A stretch of DNA of 64,000 nucleotides from JAIBJN01 sp963830885 (GCA_963830885.1 CAWHOA010000023.1:73010-137009); one strand, 5' to 3'; shown: positions 1-8,540, numbered from the stretch's first letter. Notes: generated by a model from the sequence alone, not told the origin. Made by a program: numbers and translations.

Positions 1-771
1 GGTGAGCAGGAGCGGCTCGGGGAAGCCGTCGACGTTGCGCCGGAGCACGGCCCCGGGCGGCACGGACAAGGAGATGTCGCGATCCGGCTTCACGATCGTC
101 CCGTTCGAGAGGCGGAGCTGCGTGATCCGGATCCTGATCCGTTGCGGATCGAGGTCGAGCGCGGTCGAGACAACGGTGCCGTGGACGCGGAACGTCATCG
201 TCTCGAAGTCGCCGGCCCCGGGTCGCGCGAAGAGGAGCCGGTAGCCGCGGCGGAGGTGCCGGTAGGGCGAGACCGCGCGCCCGCCGTTCGGGTGCACCTC
301 GAAGTGCAGGTGGGACATGATCCCGTTCGCGTCGCCGGAGTCGCCGACGTAGCCGATCAGCTCGCCGGGCCGCACGCGCTGGTTCGAGACGAGCCCGGGC
401 GCGAATGCGATGCCGTTCCTGCAGCCGCCGCGGTTGTCGTTCCTGAGCGTGAGGTCGTTGTTCAGGTGGATGTACATGTAGGTGGTCCCGCTGCGCCCGT
501 AGAGATAGAGCATGCAGCCGGCGTTGCGCGAGCTCGTGTACTTGACGACACGGCCGCGCTCGACGGCGACGACCGGCGTTCGCTTGTCGGCGACGATGTC
601 GTTGCCCTGATGGCCGCCGCTCGGGCGCGGCGCCCCGAAGTCGTCCCAGTACACGGTCTTCCCGATCACCGGGAAGATCAGCCGCGGGACGGCTGCGCCC
701 GCGGTCCCTGCCAGGGCCCACGTGCTGAGGAGGACAAGAAGAACTGCGGCTGTCGTCCGGTGGCGGCTCAT
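1..771 (-). CDS. M23 family metallopeptidase (LytM/peptidoglycan endopeptidase-like), 3' end outside window
   Basis: Reading from a CAT at 769-771 on the minus strand gives 257 codons without a stop, so the gene runs off the left edge. Residues 1-27 form a signal peptide (a few basic residues, hydrophobic stretch, Ala-rich cleavage region). The LytM zinc motifs are visible: H54-x3-D58 (within GGHQGND) and H154-L-H156 (within SHLHFEVH), with another His at 102. Family members cleave peptidoglycan cross-links outside the membrane or act as cell-wall hydrolase activators. No good Shine-Dalgarno precedes the ATG. The gene is divergent from etfB, with a palindromic element between them. The domain call is firm; the C-terminal part and the substrate are unknown. 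Confidence 0.85.
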   Translation of the reverse strand, partial: MSRHRTTAAVLLVLLSTWALAGTAGAAVPRLIFPVIGKTVYWDDFGAPRPSGGHQGNDIVADKRTPVVAVERGRVVKYTSSRNAGCMLYLYGRSGTTYMYIHLNNDLTLRNDNRGGCRNGIAFAPGLVSNQRVRPGELIGYVGDSGDANGIMSHLHFEVHPNGGRAVSPYRHLRRGYRLLFARPGAGDFETMTFRVHGTVVSTALDLDPQRIRIRITQLRLSNGTIVKPDRDISLSVPPGAVLRRNVDGFPEPLLLT

Positions 772-847
772 GGAGAGCGGTCCGACGCTCCGGCGCGGCG
801 CCTGGAAGGCGCGGAGACTAACAGAGCCTTCGGCAGGAACTTGTAAA

Positions 848-920
848 GACTTGAGCTCAGTTCAAACGAAGCCCTGAGCCGCTGGCCGACGAGGCGTCAT
901 TTGAACCGAGCTCTTGAGTC
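848..920. repeat. short palindromic element G1 (arm-only copy of the dispersed element family)
   Basis: The ends are inverted repeats: left GAGCTCAGTTCAAAC near 853-867, right the imperfect complement near 899-913. On the minus strand it reads GACGCCTCGTCGG, then GGCTCAGGGCTTCG. These match the two arms of the full elements at 35067-35230 and 63048-63211, but the central hairpin core is missing. It lies between the divergent M23 and etfB genes. Confidence 0.55.
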
Positions 921-958
921 CGCTCTCGGACGCAGGGCGGCTCGATAGGATCGCGCCG

Positions 959-1738
959 GTGAAGCTCGCCGTCCTGGTCAAGGAGGTGCCGGAGGCATCG
1001 GCGCGCACGCGGCTCGATCCGGGCACCTTCCGCCTGGACCGCAGCGGCCCGGCTGCGCTCAACCCGTTCGACGCGCATGCTCTGGAGGAGGCGCTACGGA
1101 TCAAGGAGCGCAACGGTGACGGAGAGGTCGTCGCGATCATGATGGCCCCGGCCCGAGGGGCGGAATCCCTGCGCAAGGCGCTCGCGATCGGTGCCGACCG
1201 CGCGGTCCATGTCGCCGACGACGCCCTCGCCGGCTCCGACCTCGTCGCCACGGCCCGCGCGCTTGCGAAGGCCGTCGAGCGCGAGGAGCCCGACCTCGTC
1301 CTTCTCGGCCAGCAGGGCGGGGACTCCGACGGGGCCGTCCTCTGGTCTGCGCTCGCCGACCTGCTCCGGCTGCCGGTCGTGTCGCAGGCGTCCAGCCTCG
1401 AGCTGGCCGACGGCAAGGCGACCGTGAAGCGCCAGACCGAGTACGGCTATGACGTGATCGAGGCGCCGCTCCCGGCCGTCGTGGCCGTGTCCGACGCGAT
1501 CAACGAGCCGCGCTACCCGTCCCTCAAGGGGATCATGGGCGCGAAGAAGAAGCCGTTCGAGACGCTCGCCGCTTCCGACCTGGGGCTTCCCGCCGACGAG
1601 GCCGGCGAGGCCGGCTCGAGTACCGCCGTGCTCGCGCTTGCGGAGCCGCCCTCGCGCGGCGACAGCGTCCGCATCGAGGACGACGGCAGCGCCGCCGAGA
1701 AGGTCGTCGAGTACCTCGCGGAGAGGAAGCTCATCTGA
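959..1738 (+). CDS. etfB: electron transfer flavoprotein subunit beta
   Basis: ETF beta forms a soluble heterodimer with ETF alpha and carries electrons from acyl-CoA and other dehydrogenases to the quinone pool. The 259-residue protein starts KLAVLVKEVP after a GTG at 959-961, with AGGA 8 nt upstream. An earlier in-frame start at 914 would add 15 residues unlike the family. The nucleotide-binding core (LLGQQGGDSDGAVL) and the stretch containing IMGAKKKP are typical. Its TGA overlaps the ATG of etfA by one base (TGATG), so translation is probably coupled. Together with the next two genes it forms a complete ETF to quinone route. Confidence 0.93.
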   Translation: MKLAVLVKEVPEASARTRLDPGTFRLDRSGPAALNPFDAHALEEALRIKERNGDGEVVAIMMAPARGAESLRKALAIGADRAVHVADDALAGSDLVATARALAKAVEREEPDLVLLGQQGGDSDGAVLWSALADLLRLPVVSQASSLELADGKATVKRQTEYGYDVIEAPLPAVVAVSDAINEPRYPSLKGIMGAKKKPFETLAASDLGLPADEAGEAGSSTAVLALAEPPSRGDSVRIEDDGSAAEKVVEYLAERKLI

Positions 1739-2694
1739 TGGAAACCCTCGTCTTCCTCGAGGACCACGAGGGCGAGCTCGTCAAGGGCTCGCTCGGCGTG
1801 CTGACGAAGGCGGCGCAGCTCGGCGGCGACGTCGCCGCGGTCGTGGCCGGCTCCGGCGTCAGGGAGCTCGCCGCCCAGGCCGGGCGGTTCGGCGCCGCGA
1901 AGGTCTACGCCGCCGACGACCCCGCGCTCGCCGCTCCGCTCCCGCAGCCGCGGGTCGACGTGTTGGCCGGGCTCGTCCGGGACCAGGGCTTCGACACCGT
2001 CCTCTTCGGCGCGTCCGTGCTCTCGGCCGACGTGGCCGCCGGCCTGGCTGCGCGGCTCGGCGCGGGGCTCAACTGGGACCTCGTCGACCTCGAGCTGCGA
2101 GACGGAGCGCTCGTGGGCAAGCGGCCGGCGCTCCAGGACTCCGTCGTCGCGGAGGTGACCTGGAAGGGCGAGCCGCGCATCGCGCTCGTCCGCTCCGGCA
2201 CCTTCGAGCCGGCCGAGACCGGCGGCGACGCCGAGGTCGAGGACGTCCCGGTCGCGCTGGAGGACTTCTCCACGAAGGCCGTGATGGTCGAGCGCGCCCA
2301 CGCCGAGAGCGAGGGCCCGTCGATCGAGGACGCCGACGTGATCGTCGCCGGCGGCCGCGGGCTGGGCGAGCCGGACAAGTTCGCGCTGCTCGAGGAGCTG
2401 GCGAGCGCGCTCGGCGGCGCGGTCGCCGCGACGCGCGCCGTCGTCGACGCCGGCTGGTACCCGTACTCGGCGCAGGTCGGCCAGACGGGGAAGACCGTGG
2501 CGCCGAAGCTCTACGTCGCCTGTGGGATCTCCGGGGCGATCCAGCACAAGGTCGGGATGCAGGGAGCCGGCACGATCGTCGCCATCAACAAGGACCCGAA
2601 CGCGCCGATCTTCGAGTACGCCGACGTGGGTGTCGTCGGCGACCTCCACGAGATCGTCCCGAAGCTGACCGCGCTCGTGAAGGAGCGGGGATGA
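1738..2694 (+). CDS. etfA: electron transfer flavoprotein subunit alpha (FAD-binding)
   Basis: This 318-residue protein is the FAD-binding partner of EtfB. The C-terminal FAD domain is clear: GQTGKTVAPKLYVACGISGA, then the HKVGMQGAGTIVAINKDPNAP stretch (starting with His near residue 270) and an acidic/hydrophobic end. The length is normal for the family. The gene starts inside the stop of etfB, and its own TGA overlaps the ATG of the ETF quinone oxidoreductase by four bases (ATGA), so all three are almost certainly one operon. The assignment is secure. The donor dehydrogenases are not in this window. Confidence 0.94.
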   Translation: METLVFLEDHEGELVKGSLGVLTKAAQLGGDVAAVVAGSGVRELAAQAGRFGAAKVYAADDPALAAPLPQPRVDVLAGLVRDQGFDTVLFGASVLSADVAAGLAARLGAGLNWDLVDLELRDGALVGKRPALQDSVVAEVTWKGEPRIALVRSGTFEPAETGGDAEVEDVPVALEDFSTKAVMVERAHAESEGPSIEDADVIVAGGRGLGEPDKFALLEELASALGGAVAATRAVVDAGWYPYSAQVGQTGKTVAPKLYVACGISGAIQHKVGMQGAGTIVAINKDPNAPIFEYADVGVVGDLHEIVPKLTALVKERG

Positions 2695-4391
2695 GCATCA
2701 GCCCGGCCACGTTCCCGCCGCCCTTCGACTGGCGCGACTTCGTCGCCGAGCCCAGCGACCCGCCGGACGAGCGCATCGACGTCGGCGTGCTCATCGTCGG
2801 CGCCGGGCCCGCCGGGCTGGCCGCCGCGGTGCGCGTCGGCCAGCTCCTCGAGGAGCAGCCCGAGGTTCGCGAGCAGCTCGGCGACGTCCCGGTCGCCGTC
2901 GTCGAGAAGGGCCGAACGCCGGGCGCGCACCTCCTCTCCGGGGCGGTCGTCAACCCGCGCGGGCTGCGCGAGCTCTTCCCCGGCATGCCCACCGAGGACA
3001 TGCCGCTCCGCGACCCGGTCGTGCGCGAGGGCGTCTACTTCCTCACGCCCAAGCGCCATGTGCGCGTCCCGGCACCGCCGCCGATGTGGAACCACAACCA
3101 CTACGTCGCGTCGCTCTCGGAGATCGGCAGGTGGCTCGCCGAGAAGGCCGAGGAGCTCGGGGTCACGCTCGTCCCGGAGACGAGCGCGCGCACCCTGCTC
3201 GTCAGCGCGGGCCGCGTCGTCGGCATCCGCACGGGCGACCGCGGCCGCGGCAAGGACGGCGCCGAGCTCGCCACCTTCGAGCCCGGGTCGGACATCCGCG
3301 CCCGGGTGACGATCCTGGCCGAAGGGACCCAGGGCCACCTCGCCGGCATCGCCACGGAGCGCTTCGGCCTCGCCTCGCGCCCGCAGGTCTACGCGCTCGG
3401 CGTGAAGGAGGTCTGGGAGGTGCCGCGGCCGCTCGAACGCGTCATCCACACGATGGGCTGGCCGCTGCGCGCCGGAAAGCGCTACCGCGAGTTCGGCGGG
3501 AGCTTCATCTACCCGCTCGAGGAGGGGAAGATCGCCCTCGGCATGGTCGTCGGGCTCGACTACACCGACGCCACCCTCTCGGTGCACGACCTTCTTCAGG
3601 AGCTGAAGACGCACCCGTTCGTCCGGCGCCTCCTCGACGGCGGCACGCGCGTGGGCTGGGGGGCGAAGACGATCCCGGAGGGCGGCTTCCAGGCGCTCCC
3701 CGACCGCCTGTCGTTCCCGGGCGGCCTGGTCGTCGGCGACTCGGCCGGCTTCGTCAACGTCCCGGCGCTCAAGGGCGTCCACTACGCGATGAAGTCGGGG
3801 ATCCTCGCCGCCGAGGCCGCGGTCGGCGCCGTCGGGCCGGGGGAGACGGCGTGGTCTCCAGGTGCCCTGGACGGCTACGACGAGGCGGTGCGCGCCAGCT
3901 ACATCTGGAGCGACCTGCACAAGGTCCGTAACGCGCGGCCGGCGTTCAGCAAGGGCTTCTACCGCGGCGCCCTCGTCGCCGGGCTCTCGATCACGACGCT
4001 CGGCGCGCTCCCGCCCGGGACGCGCAAGCTCGAGCGTGACGCCGACGTGCCCGTGTCGGTGGGCAGCGGGGCGGAGGCGTACCCGGACCCGGACGGGAAG
4101 CTCGTCTTCGACAAGCTCTCGAGCGTCTACCTGTCCGGAAACAAGACCCGCGACGACGCCCCGAGCCACATCCGGGTGGACACGAAGGTCCGGCGCGAGC
4201 TCGCCGAGGCCTGGGTGCACATGTGCCCGGCGCACGTCTACGAGCTCGCCGGCGAGGCGAGCCCGGCCGGGAACGTCGTCGACGTCGAGGTAACGGCCTC
4301 GAACTGCGTCCAGTGTGGCGCCATCTCGGCGAAGGGCGGGCGGCTGACGCCGCCCGAGGGCGGGGACGGCCCCGAATACACCCAGATGTAG
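2691..4391 (+). CDS. electron transfer flavoprotein-quinone oxidoreductase (ETF-QO / FixC-type) with an altered iron-sulfur motif
   Basis: This membrane-associated flavoprotein takes electrons from ETF and reduces quinone. The 566-residue product has an N-terminal FAD dinucleotide-binding motif (VGAGPAGLAAAV near residues 35-46). The C-terminal ferredoxin-like domain has MCPAHVYE and then NCVQCGAISAKGG. In canonical ETF-QO the latter region is CxxCxxC and supplies three of the four ligands of the 4Fe-4S cluster. Here the last Cys is replaced by Ile (C-V-Q-C-G-A-I). The family-typical C-terminus PEGGDGPEYTQM follows. The start ATG overlaps the etfA stop by four bases. The family call is firm; whether the cluster is 4Fe-4S, 3Fe-4S or altered cannot be told from the sequence. 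Confidence 0.9.
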   Translation: MSISPATFPPPFDWRDFVAEPSDPPDERIDVGVLIVGAGPAGLAAAVRVGQLLEEQPEVREQLGDVPVAVVEKGRTPGAHLLSGAVVNPRGLRELFPGMPTEDMPLRDPVVREGVYFLTPKRHVRVPAPPPMWNHNHYVASLSEIGRWLAEKAEELGVTLVPETSARTLLVSAGRVVGIRTGDRGRGKDGAELATFEPGSDIRARVTILAEGTQGHLAGIATERFGLASRPQVYALGVKEVWEVPRPLERVIHTMGWPLRAGKRYREFGGSFIYPLEEGKIALGMVVGLDYTDATLSVHDLLQELKTHPFVRRLLDGGTRVGWGAKTIPEGGFQALPDRLSFPGGLVVGDSAGFVNVPALKGVHYAMKSGILAAEAAVGAVGPGETAWSPGALDGYDEAVRASYIWSDLHKVRNARPAFSKGFYRGALVAGLSITTLGALPPGTRKLERDADVPVSVGSGAEAYPDPDGKLVFDKLSSVYLSGNKTRDDAPSHIRVDTKVRRELAEAWVHMCPAHVYELAGEASPAGNVVDVEVTASNCVQCGAISAKGGRLTPPEGGDGPEYTQM

Positions 4392-5332
4392 ACGCAGCCG
4401 CGGCGGTCATCGCCGGGCGCCTCCATCGGACGCCGCTTCTCTCGTCGGACACGCTCGGCCGCTCGTTCGGCGGGCGCGCGTTCCTGAAGGCCGAGCTCCT
4501 GCAGAAGACGGGGAGCTTCAAGCCGCGCGGGGTGCTCACCAAGCTCGCCTCGCTTGGCCCCGAGGAGCGTGCCCGCGGCGTGATCGCCGCCTCGGCCGGG
4601 AACCACGCCGGGGCGCTCGCCTACGCCGGCGCGCTCGAGGGGATCGACTGCCTCGTCGTCATGTGGCAGGGCGCGAGCGAGCTGAAGCGGGCCGCCGCGC
4701 TCGGCTACGGGGCGACGATCGACCAGGAGGCGGCCGGTCCCACCGAGGTCTTCGAGCGGCTCGCGCAGCTCCAGGAGGAGACCGGCCGCACGCTCGTCCA
4801 TCCCTTCGACGACCCGCTCGTGATCGCGGGCCAGGGGACGGTCGGGCGCGAGATCGCCGAGGACCTCCCGGAGGTGGACGTCGTCGTCGTCCCCGTGGGC
4901 GGCGGCGGGCTCGTCTCGGGGATCGCGGTCGCGCTTCAGGGCCGGCGCGTGGTCGCCGTCGAGCCTGAGGGCTCGCGCGCCCTCCACGACGGGCTGGCTG
5001 CCGGTGAGTCGGTGCCGGTGACGCCGAGGTCGGTCGCCGACGGCCTCAACGCGCCCTTTGGCGGGACGCTGCCGATCCGGCTCGGCCTCGAGCTCGGCAT
5101 CGAGCCCGTGCTCGTCACCGAGGAAGAGATCGGGACCGGTTTCCGCTTCCTCTACGAGCGCGCAAAGCTCGCGGCGGAGCCCGCCGGCGCGGCCGGGGTG
5201 GCGGCGATCCTGGCCGGCAAGGTGCCCCGTCTGGAGGGCTCCACGGTCGCCGTCGTGGTCTCGGGCGGCAACGTGGCCGGCGAAACGGCCTCTGGTATCC
5301 TCAAGGCCGTCCAGCCCCCGGCCGATTCATGA
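4313..5332 (+). CDS. PLP-dependent threonine/serine dehydratase-like enzyme
   Basis: This is a fold-type II PLP enzyme related to threonine dehydratase and serine racemase. It has the PLP-lysine motif KTGSFKPRG, the SAGNHAGALA loop and the phosphate-binding glycine loop PVGGGGLVSG. It probably deaminates Thr or Ser to a 2-oxo acid. It lacks the C-terminal ACT regulatory domain of biosynthetic IlvA, so it resembles the catabolic, short form. The start is uncertain. The homologous part begins around HPDVDAAAAVI (codons from about 4379), where no ATG or GTG exists. The nearest upstream in-frame GTG is at 4313, inside the ETF-QO gene. An ATA at 4376 could be an unusual start. The stop overlaps the ATG of rpmE (ATGA). 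Confidence 0.82.
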   Translation: MWRHLGEGRAADAARGRGRPRIHPDVDAAAAVIAGRLHRTPLLSSDTLGRSFGGRAFLKAELLQKTGSFKPRGVLTKLASLGPEERARGVIAASAGNHAGALAYAGALEGIDCLVVMWQGASELKRAAALGYGATIDQEAAGPTEVFERLAQLQEETGRTLVHPFDDPLVIAGQGTVGREIAEDLPEVDVVVVPVGGGGLVSGIAVALQGRRVVAVEPEGSRALHDGLAAGESVPVTPRSVADGLNAPFGGTLPIRLGLELGIEPVLVTEEEIGTGFRFLYERAKLAAEPAGAAGVAAILAGKVPRLEGSTVAVVVSGGNVAGETASGILKAVQPPADS

Positions 5333-5553
5333 AGACCGACATCCATCCCGACTACGTCCTCGCGACCGTGACCTGCTCCTGCGGGAACACGTTCGAGACC
5401 CGCTCCACGAAGGCCGAGCTCCACGTTGAGATCTGCTCCGAGTGCCATCCCTTCTATACCGGCAAGCAGAAGGTCGTTGATACCGGCGGCCGCGTCGCGC
5501 GCTTCCAGAAGCGCCTCGAGAAGGCCGGCGCCAACCGCCCCGACGAGCAGTAA
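5329..5553 (+). CDS. rpmE: 50S ribosomal protein L31 (zinc-binding form)
   Basis: The 74-residue protein starts MKTDIHPDY, the standard L31 start. It keeps the Cys pairs CSC (residues 16-18) and CSEC (36-39), so it is the zinc-containing C+ form rather than the zinc-free paralogue made in zinc starvation. It also has the conserved HPFYTGKQK. The ATG overlaps the stop of the dehydratase gene by four bases. The downstream neighbours yqhQ-prfA-prmC are the usual companions of rpmE in Gram-positive bacteria. Confidence 0.96.
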   Translation: MKTDIHPDYVLATVTCSCGNTFETRSTKAELHVEICSECHPFYTGKQKVVDTGGRVARFQKRLEKAGANRPDEQ

Positions 5554-5562
5554 GGGGACGCC

Positions 5563-6480
5563 GTGAGCGCGCCGATCGGCGGCCAGGCTGTCCTGGAAGG
5601 CGTGATGATGCGCGGCCCGTCGGCCTGGTCGGTCGCCGTCCGCAAGCCCGACGGCGAGATCGCCGAGGTCAACCGGCCGATCTCCTCGTTCCTGCTCAAG
5701 CACCGCTGGGCGCGCCTGCCGGTCGTCCGCGGCGTCTTCGCGCTCGGCGAGTCGCTCGCGATCGGGTTCCGCGCCCTCGCCATCTCGGCGAACTACGCGG
5801 CGCAGGAGGAGGGGGAAGAGGGCGAGGAGGTCCAGACCGAGCTCTCGCGCGGGCAGCTCCTCTTCGCCTTCGGCATCGCCATCGGCTTCGCGCTCCTGCT
5901 CTTCAAGGTCTCGCCGGCGCTGATCACGAACTGGCTCCCGATCGAGTCGACCACCTGGTTCGTCGTCGTCGAGGGGCTCATCCGCGTGTCGGTCTTCATC
6001 CTCTACCTGGTCATCGTGGGCTTCATGCCGGACCTGAAGCGCGTGTTCCAGTACCACGCCGCCGAGCACAAGGCGATCAACGCCTACGAGGCCGGCGACG
6101 CGCTCGAGCCCGAGGTCGTCCAGCGCCACAGCCTCATCCACGTGCGCTGCGGCACCGCGTTCCTGCTCTACGTGATGGTGATCGCCATCTTCGTCTTCGC
6201 CTTCGTCGGCCAGCCCGGCTGGTTCTGGCTGATCGCCTCCCGGATCCTGCTCCTGCCCGTCATCGCGGGCATCGCCTACGAGGTGATCCGCTTCGCGGGC
6301 CAGCACCCGACGAACCCGATCCTGCGGACGATCCTGGCGCCGGGCCTCTGGCTCCAGCGCCTGACGACGCGGGCTCCCTCGCTCGACCAGATCGAGGTCT
6401 CGATCCGCGCGCTCCACGAGGTGCTCCGCCTCGAGGGCCGGCTGACGCCGGAGGAGCGCAAGGTCGAGGTCATGGCCTAG
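5563..6480 (+). CDS. DUF1385 / YqhQ-like multispanning membrane protein
   Basis: The 305-residue protein starts at GTG 5563 behind a purine-rich AGGGGA. It carries the DUF1385 hallmarks: GGQAVLEGVMMRGP near the N-terminus and YHAAEHKAINAYE near residues 165-177. Four or so hydrophobic segments lie at roughly 105-122, 135-155, 200-220 and 225-245. The function of the family is not known; the conserved His/Glu residues suggest metal binding (inference). The family is often encoded between rpmE and prfA, as here. Spacing to rpmE is 9 nt, so the two are probably cotranscribed. Confidence 0.88.
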   Translation: MSAPIGGQAVLEGVMMRGPSAWSVAVRKPDGEIAEVNRPISSFLLKHRWARLPVVRGVFALGESLAIGFRALAISANYAAQEEGEEGEEVQTELSRGQLLFAFGIAIGFALLLFKVSPALITNWLPIESTTWFVVVEGLIRVSVFILYLVIVGFMPDLKRVFQYHAAEHKAINAYEAGDALEPEVVQRHSLIHVRCGTAFLLYVMVIAIFVFAFVGQPGWFWLIASRILLLPVIAGIAYEVIRFAGQHPTNPILRTILAPGLWLQRLTTRAPSLDQIEVSIRALHEVLRLEGRLTPEERKVEVMA

Positions 6481-6481
6481 C

Positions 6482-6508
6482 TTGGCGGGCCCCTCGCGGG
6501 GCTATCCT
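6482..6508 (+). promoter_or_regulatory. candidate promoter for prfA, near-leaderless
   Basis: TTGGCG at 6482-6487 and TATCCT at 6503-6508, 15 nt apart. The -10 box ends 9 nt before the prfA ATG at 6518 and there is no Shine-Dalgarno in between. Transcription would therefore start at or very near the start codon. Confidence 0.45.
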
Positions 6509-6517
6509 GAGCCGGTC

Positions 6518-7573
6518 ATGGCGCCCCAGATCGACAATCTCGTCGACGAGCTCGAGCGCTCCTACGCGGAGGCGCAGGAGCGCATGAACGACCCCGACCT
6601 CTACTCGGACCGCAACGCGGCCGCCGACGCCGGCCGCCGGCTCAAGGAGCTCGAGGGCCCGCACAAGCTCGCGCTCGAATGGCGCGAGGCGCGCGAGGAC
6701 GCCGACGCGGCGCGCTCCGACCCGGACCTCCGGGAGCTCCTGCCGGAGATCGAGGAGCGCCTGGAGCGGCTCGAGGAGGACCTCAAGCTTGCGCTCGTCG
6801 AGCGCGACCCGAACGATGCGAAGGACGTCGTCGTCGAGATCAGGCAGGGCGCGGGCGGCGACGAAGCGGCGCTGTGGGCCGGTGACGTCTTCCGCATGCT
6901 CACGCGCTATGCCGAGCGCCGTGGCTACAAGTGGGAGGCGCTCGGCTCGAGCCCGAGCGACGGGGGCGGCTTCAAGGACGTCACCTTCGCGATCAAGGGC
7001 GACGGCGCCTACTCCGTGTTCAAGTTCGAGGGCGGCACGCACCGGGTGCAGCGGGTGCCGGAGACCGAGTCGCAGGGGCGGATCCACACCTCCACCGCGA
7101 CCGTCGCGGTCATGCCCGAGGCGGAGGAGCTCGACGTCGAGATCGACCAGAACGACCTCAAGATCGACGTCTACCGCTCGACCGGGCCGGGCGGCCAGTC
7201 GGTGAACACGACCGACTCGGCGGTGCGCATCACGCACGTCCCGACCGGGATCGTCGTCGCCATGCAGGACGAGAAGTCCCAGCTCCAGAACAAGCTGAAG
7301 GCGATGCGGGTGCTCCGCGCACGGATGCTCGAGGCGGAGCGCCGCAGGCAGCAGGAGGAGCTCTCGGCGCAGCGGCGCTCGCAGATCGGGAGCGGCGACC
7401 GCGCGGAGAAGATCCGTACCTACAACTACCCGGAGAACCGGGTCACCGACCACCGCATCAAGCTCACGCTCCACCGGCTCGACGCCGTGCTCGACGGCGA
7501 CCTGGACGAGCTCACCGAGGCGCTGACGTCTGAGGACCGCCGCCGCGCGCTCGAGACGGCCGCAACAGCGTGA
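6518..7573 (+). CDS. prfA: peptide chain release factor 1
   Basis: RF1 recognises UAG and UAA stop codons and triggers peptide release. The 351-residue protein has the GGQ motif in STGPGGQSVNTTDSAVR, whose Gln is the target of PrmC methylation. The codon-recognition region is RVPETESQGRIHTS, corresponding to the P-x-T anticodon-like tripeptide. The N-terminal half is a charged coiled coil (residues about 10-100). I chose the ATG at 6518; an upstream in-frame start at 6482 would add a non-conserved segment overlapping the probable promoter. The stop overlaps the GTG start of prmC (GTGA), which pairs the enzyme with its substrate. Confidence 0.95.
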   Translation: MAPQIDNLVDELERSYAEAQERMNDPDLYSDRNAAADAGRRLKELEGPHKLALEWREAREDADAARSDPDLRELLPEIEERLERLEEDLKLALVERDPNDAKDVVVEIRQGAGGDEAALWAGDVFRMLTRYAERRGYKWEALGSSPSDGGGFKDVTFAIKGDGAYSVFKFEGGTHRVQRVPETESQGRIHTSTATVAVMPEAEELDVEIDQNDLKIDVYRSTGPGGQSVNTTDSAVRITHVPTGIVVAMQDEKSQLQNKLKAMRVLRARMLEAERRRQQEELSAQRRSQIGSGDRAEKIRTYNYPENRVTDHRIKLTLHRLDAVLDGDLDELTEALTSEDRRRALETAATA

Positions 7574-8398
7574 GCCCGCTCGACGCGGTCCACGAGGTCG
7601 CGCGCGAGCTCGACGAGGCGGGCGTGCCCTCGCCGCGCGTGGACGCGGAGCTGCTCGTCGCCGACGTGCTCGGGCTCTCGCGCTCGGAGCTTTACGCCTC
7701 CGACCGGGCGGTGGGAGATGTGGAGCTCGCGCGGCTGCGGGCGCTCGTCGCGCGGCGGCGGGCGCGGGAGCCGCTCGCCTACGTGCTCGGTGAGTGGGGC
7801 TTCCGCCGGCTCGTGCTGGCCGTGGACGGGCGGGCGCTCGTGCCGCGGCCGGAGACGGAGGTGGTCGTCGAGCGCTGCCTGGAGCACCTGCGGGAGCTCG
7901 AGGCGCCGCGCGTCCTCGACGTCGGCACCGGCTCCGGCGCGATCGCGCTCGCGATCGCGGACGAGCACCCGGGCGCGCGGGTGCTCGCGGTCGACCACTC
8001 GAAGGACGCCCTCGCGCTGGCGCGGGAGAACCTGGCCCGGACCGGACCTGGCCGACCGGGTCGAGCTGCGCGCCGGCGATCTCCTCGCCGGCGTCGAGGG
8101 GCCCTTCGACCTGGTCGTCTCCAACCCGCCGTACGTCTCACCGGAGGAGTACCCGGAGCTCCAGCCCGAGATCCGGCTCTACGAGCCCTACGAGGCGGTC
8201 GTCGGCGACCACGTCTGGGAGCGGATCGCGCGGGCGGCGCCGGACGTCCTCCCGCCCGGCGGCCGCCTCGTCCTCGAGTGCGGCGACGGCCAGGCCGCCG
8301 AGGTAGCCAAGGGCCTGGCGGCCCTCGGCTACGACGGCGTGCTGTGCACCCCTGACCTCGCCGGCCGCGACCGGGCCGTCGAAGGGCAACGTCCCTAG
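7570..8398 (+). CDS. prmC: peptide chain release factor N5-glutamine methyltransferase, with a one-base frameshift
   Basis: PrmC methylates the Gln of the GGQ motif in release factors using S-adenosylmethionine. The first frame gives the N-terminal helical domain, then LVPRPETE and the SAM-binding DVGTGSGAIALAIA. The frame breaks near 8047. Downstream, the +1 frame continues as DLADRVELRAGDLLAG with the catalytic NPPY (SNPPYVSPEEY). Removing one C from the CC at 8047-8048 restores a continuous protein of about 275 residues (TGLADRV), so the extra base is probably a sequencing or assembly error. The GTG start overlaps the prfA stop. Confidence 0.88.
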
Positions 8399-8402
8399 CA
8401 GC

Positions 8403-8434
8403 CATGCCCAAGTGCCTGGCACCGGGACGTGGCC
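8403..8434 (+). repeat. direct repeat copy 1, containing the palindrome GTGCCTGGCAC
   Basis: A 32-nt unit that recurs 93 nt downstream at 8496-8527 with one mismatch. Its core GTGCCTGGCAC is an 11-bp palindrome. It lies in the prmC-tsaC gap. Confidence 0.8.
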
Positions 8435-8495
8435 AGTGTGGGCGCGCCTTGCGGGGTGCGCAGGGCACACTTCACCGCGTGAGGCCCGCAGGGGA

Positions 8496-8527
8496 CATGG
8501 CCAAGTGCCTGGCACCGGGACGTGGCC
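8496..8527 (+). repeat. direct repeat copy 2, containing the palindrome GTGCCTGGCAC
   Basis: Second copy of the 32-nt unit at 8403-8434, ending 13 nt before the tsaC start. Between the copies, AGTGTG and CACACT form a further small inverted repeat. Both copies also end in GGGACGTGGCC, and the related GGGACATGGCC occurs at the start of this copy. Confidence 0.8.
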
Positions 8528-8540
8528 GGAGGGGACAGTC

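Noticed and set aside
2..846. Plus-strand open frames at the left edge
   Set aside because: The minus strand encodes an M23 peptidase with both zinc motifs across the whole region; the plus frames are its shadow.
8040..8060. Programmed frameshift in prmC
   Set aside because: No slippery codon pair or stimulator, and five other genes have similar single-base breaks; a sequence error is simpler.
8403..8527. CRISPR-like repeats
   Set aside because: Only two copies, one internal spacer, no array and no cas genes.
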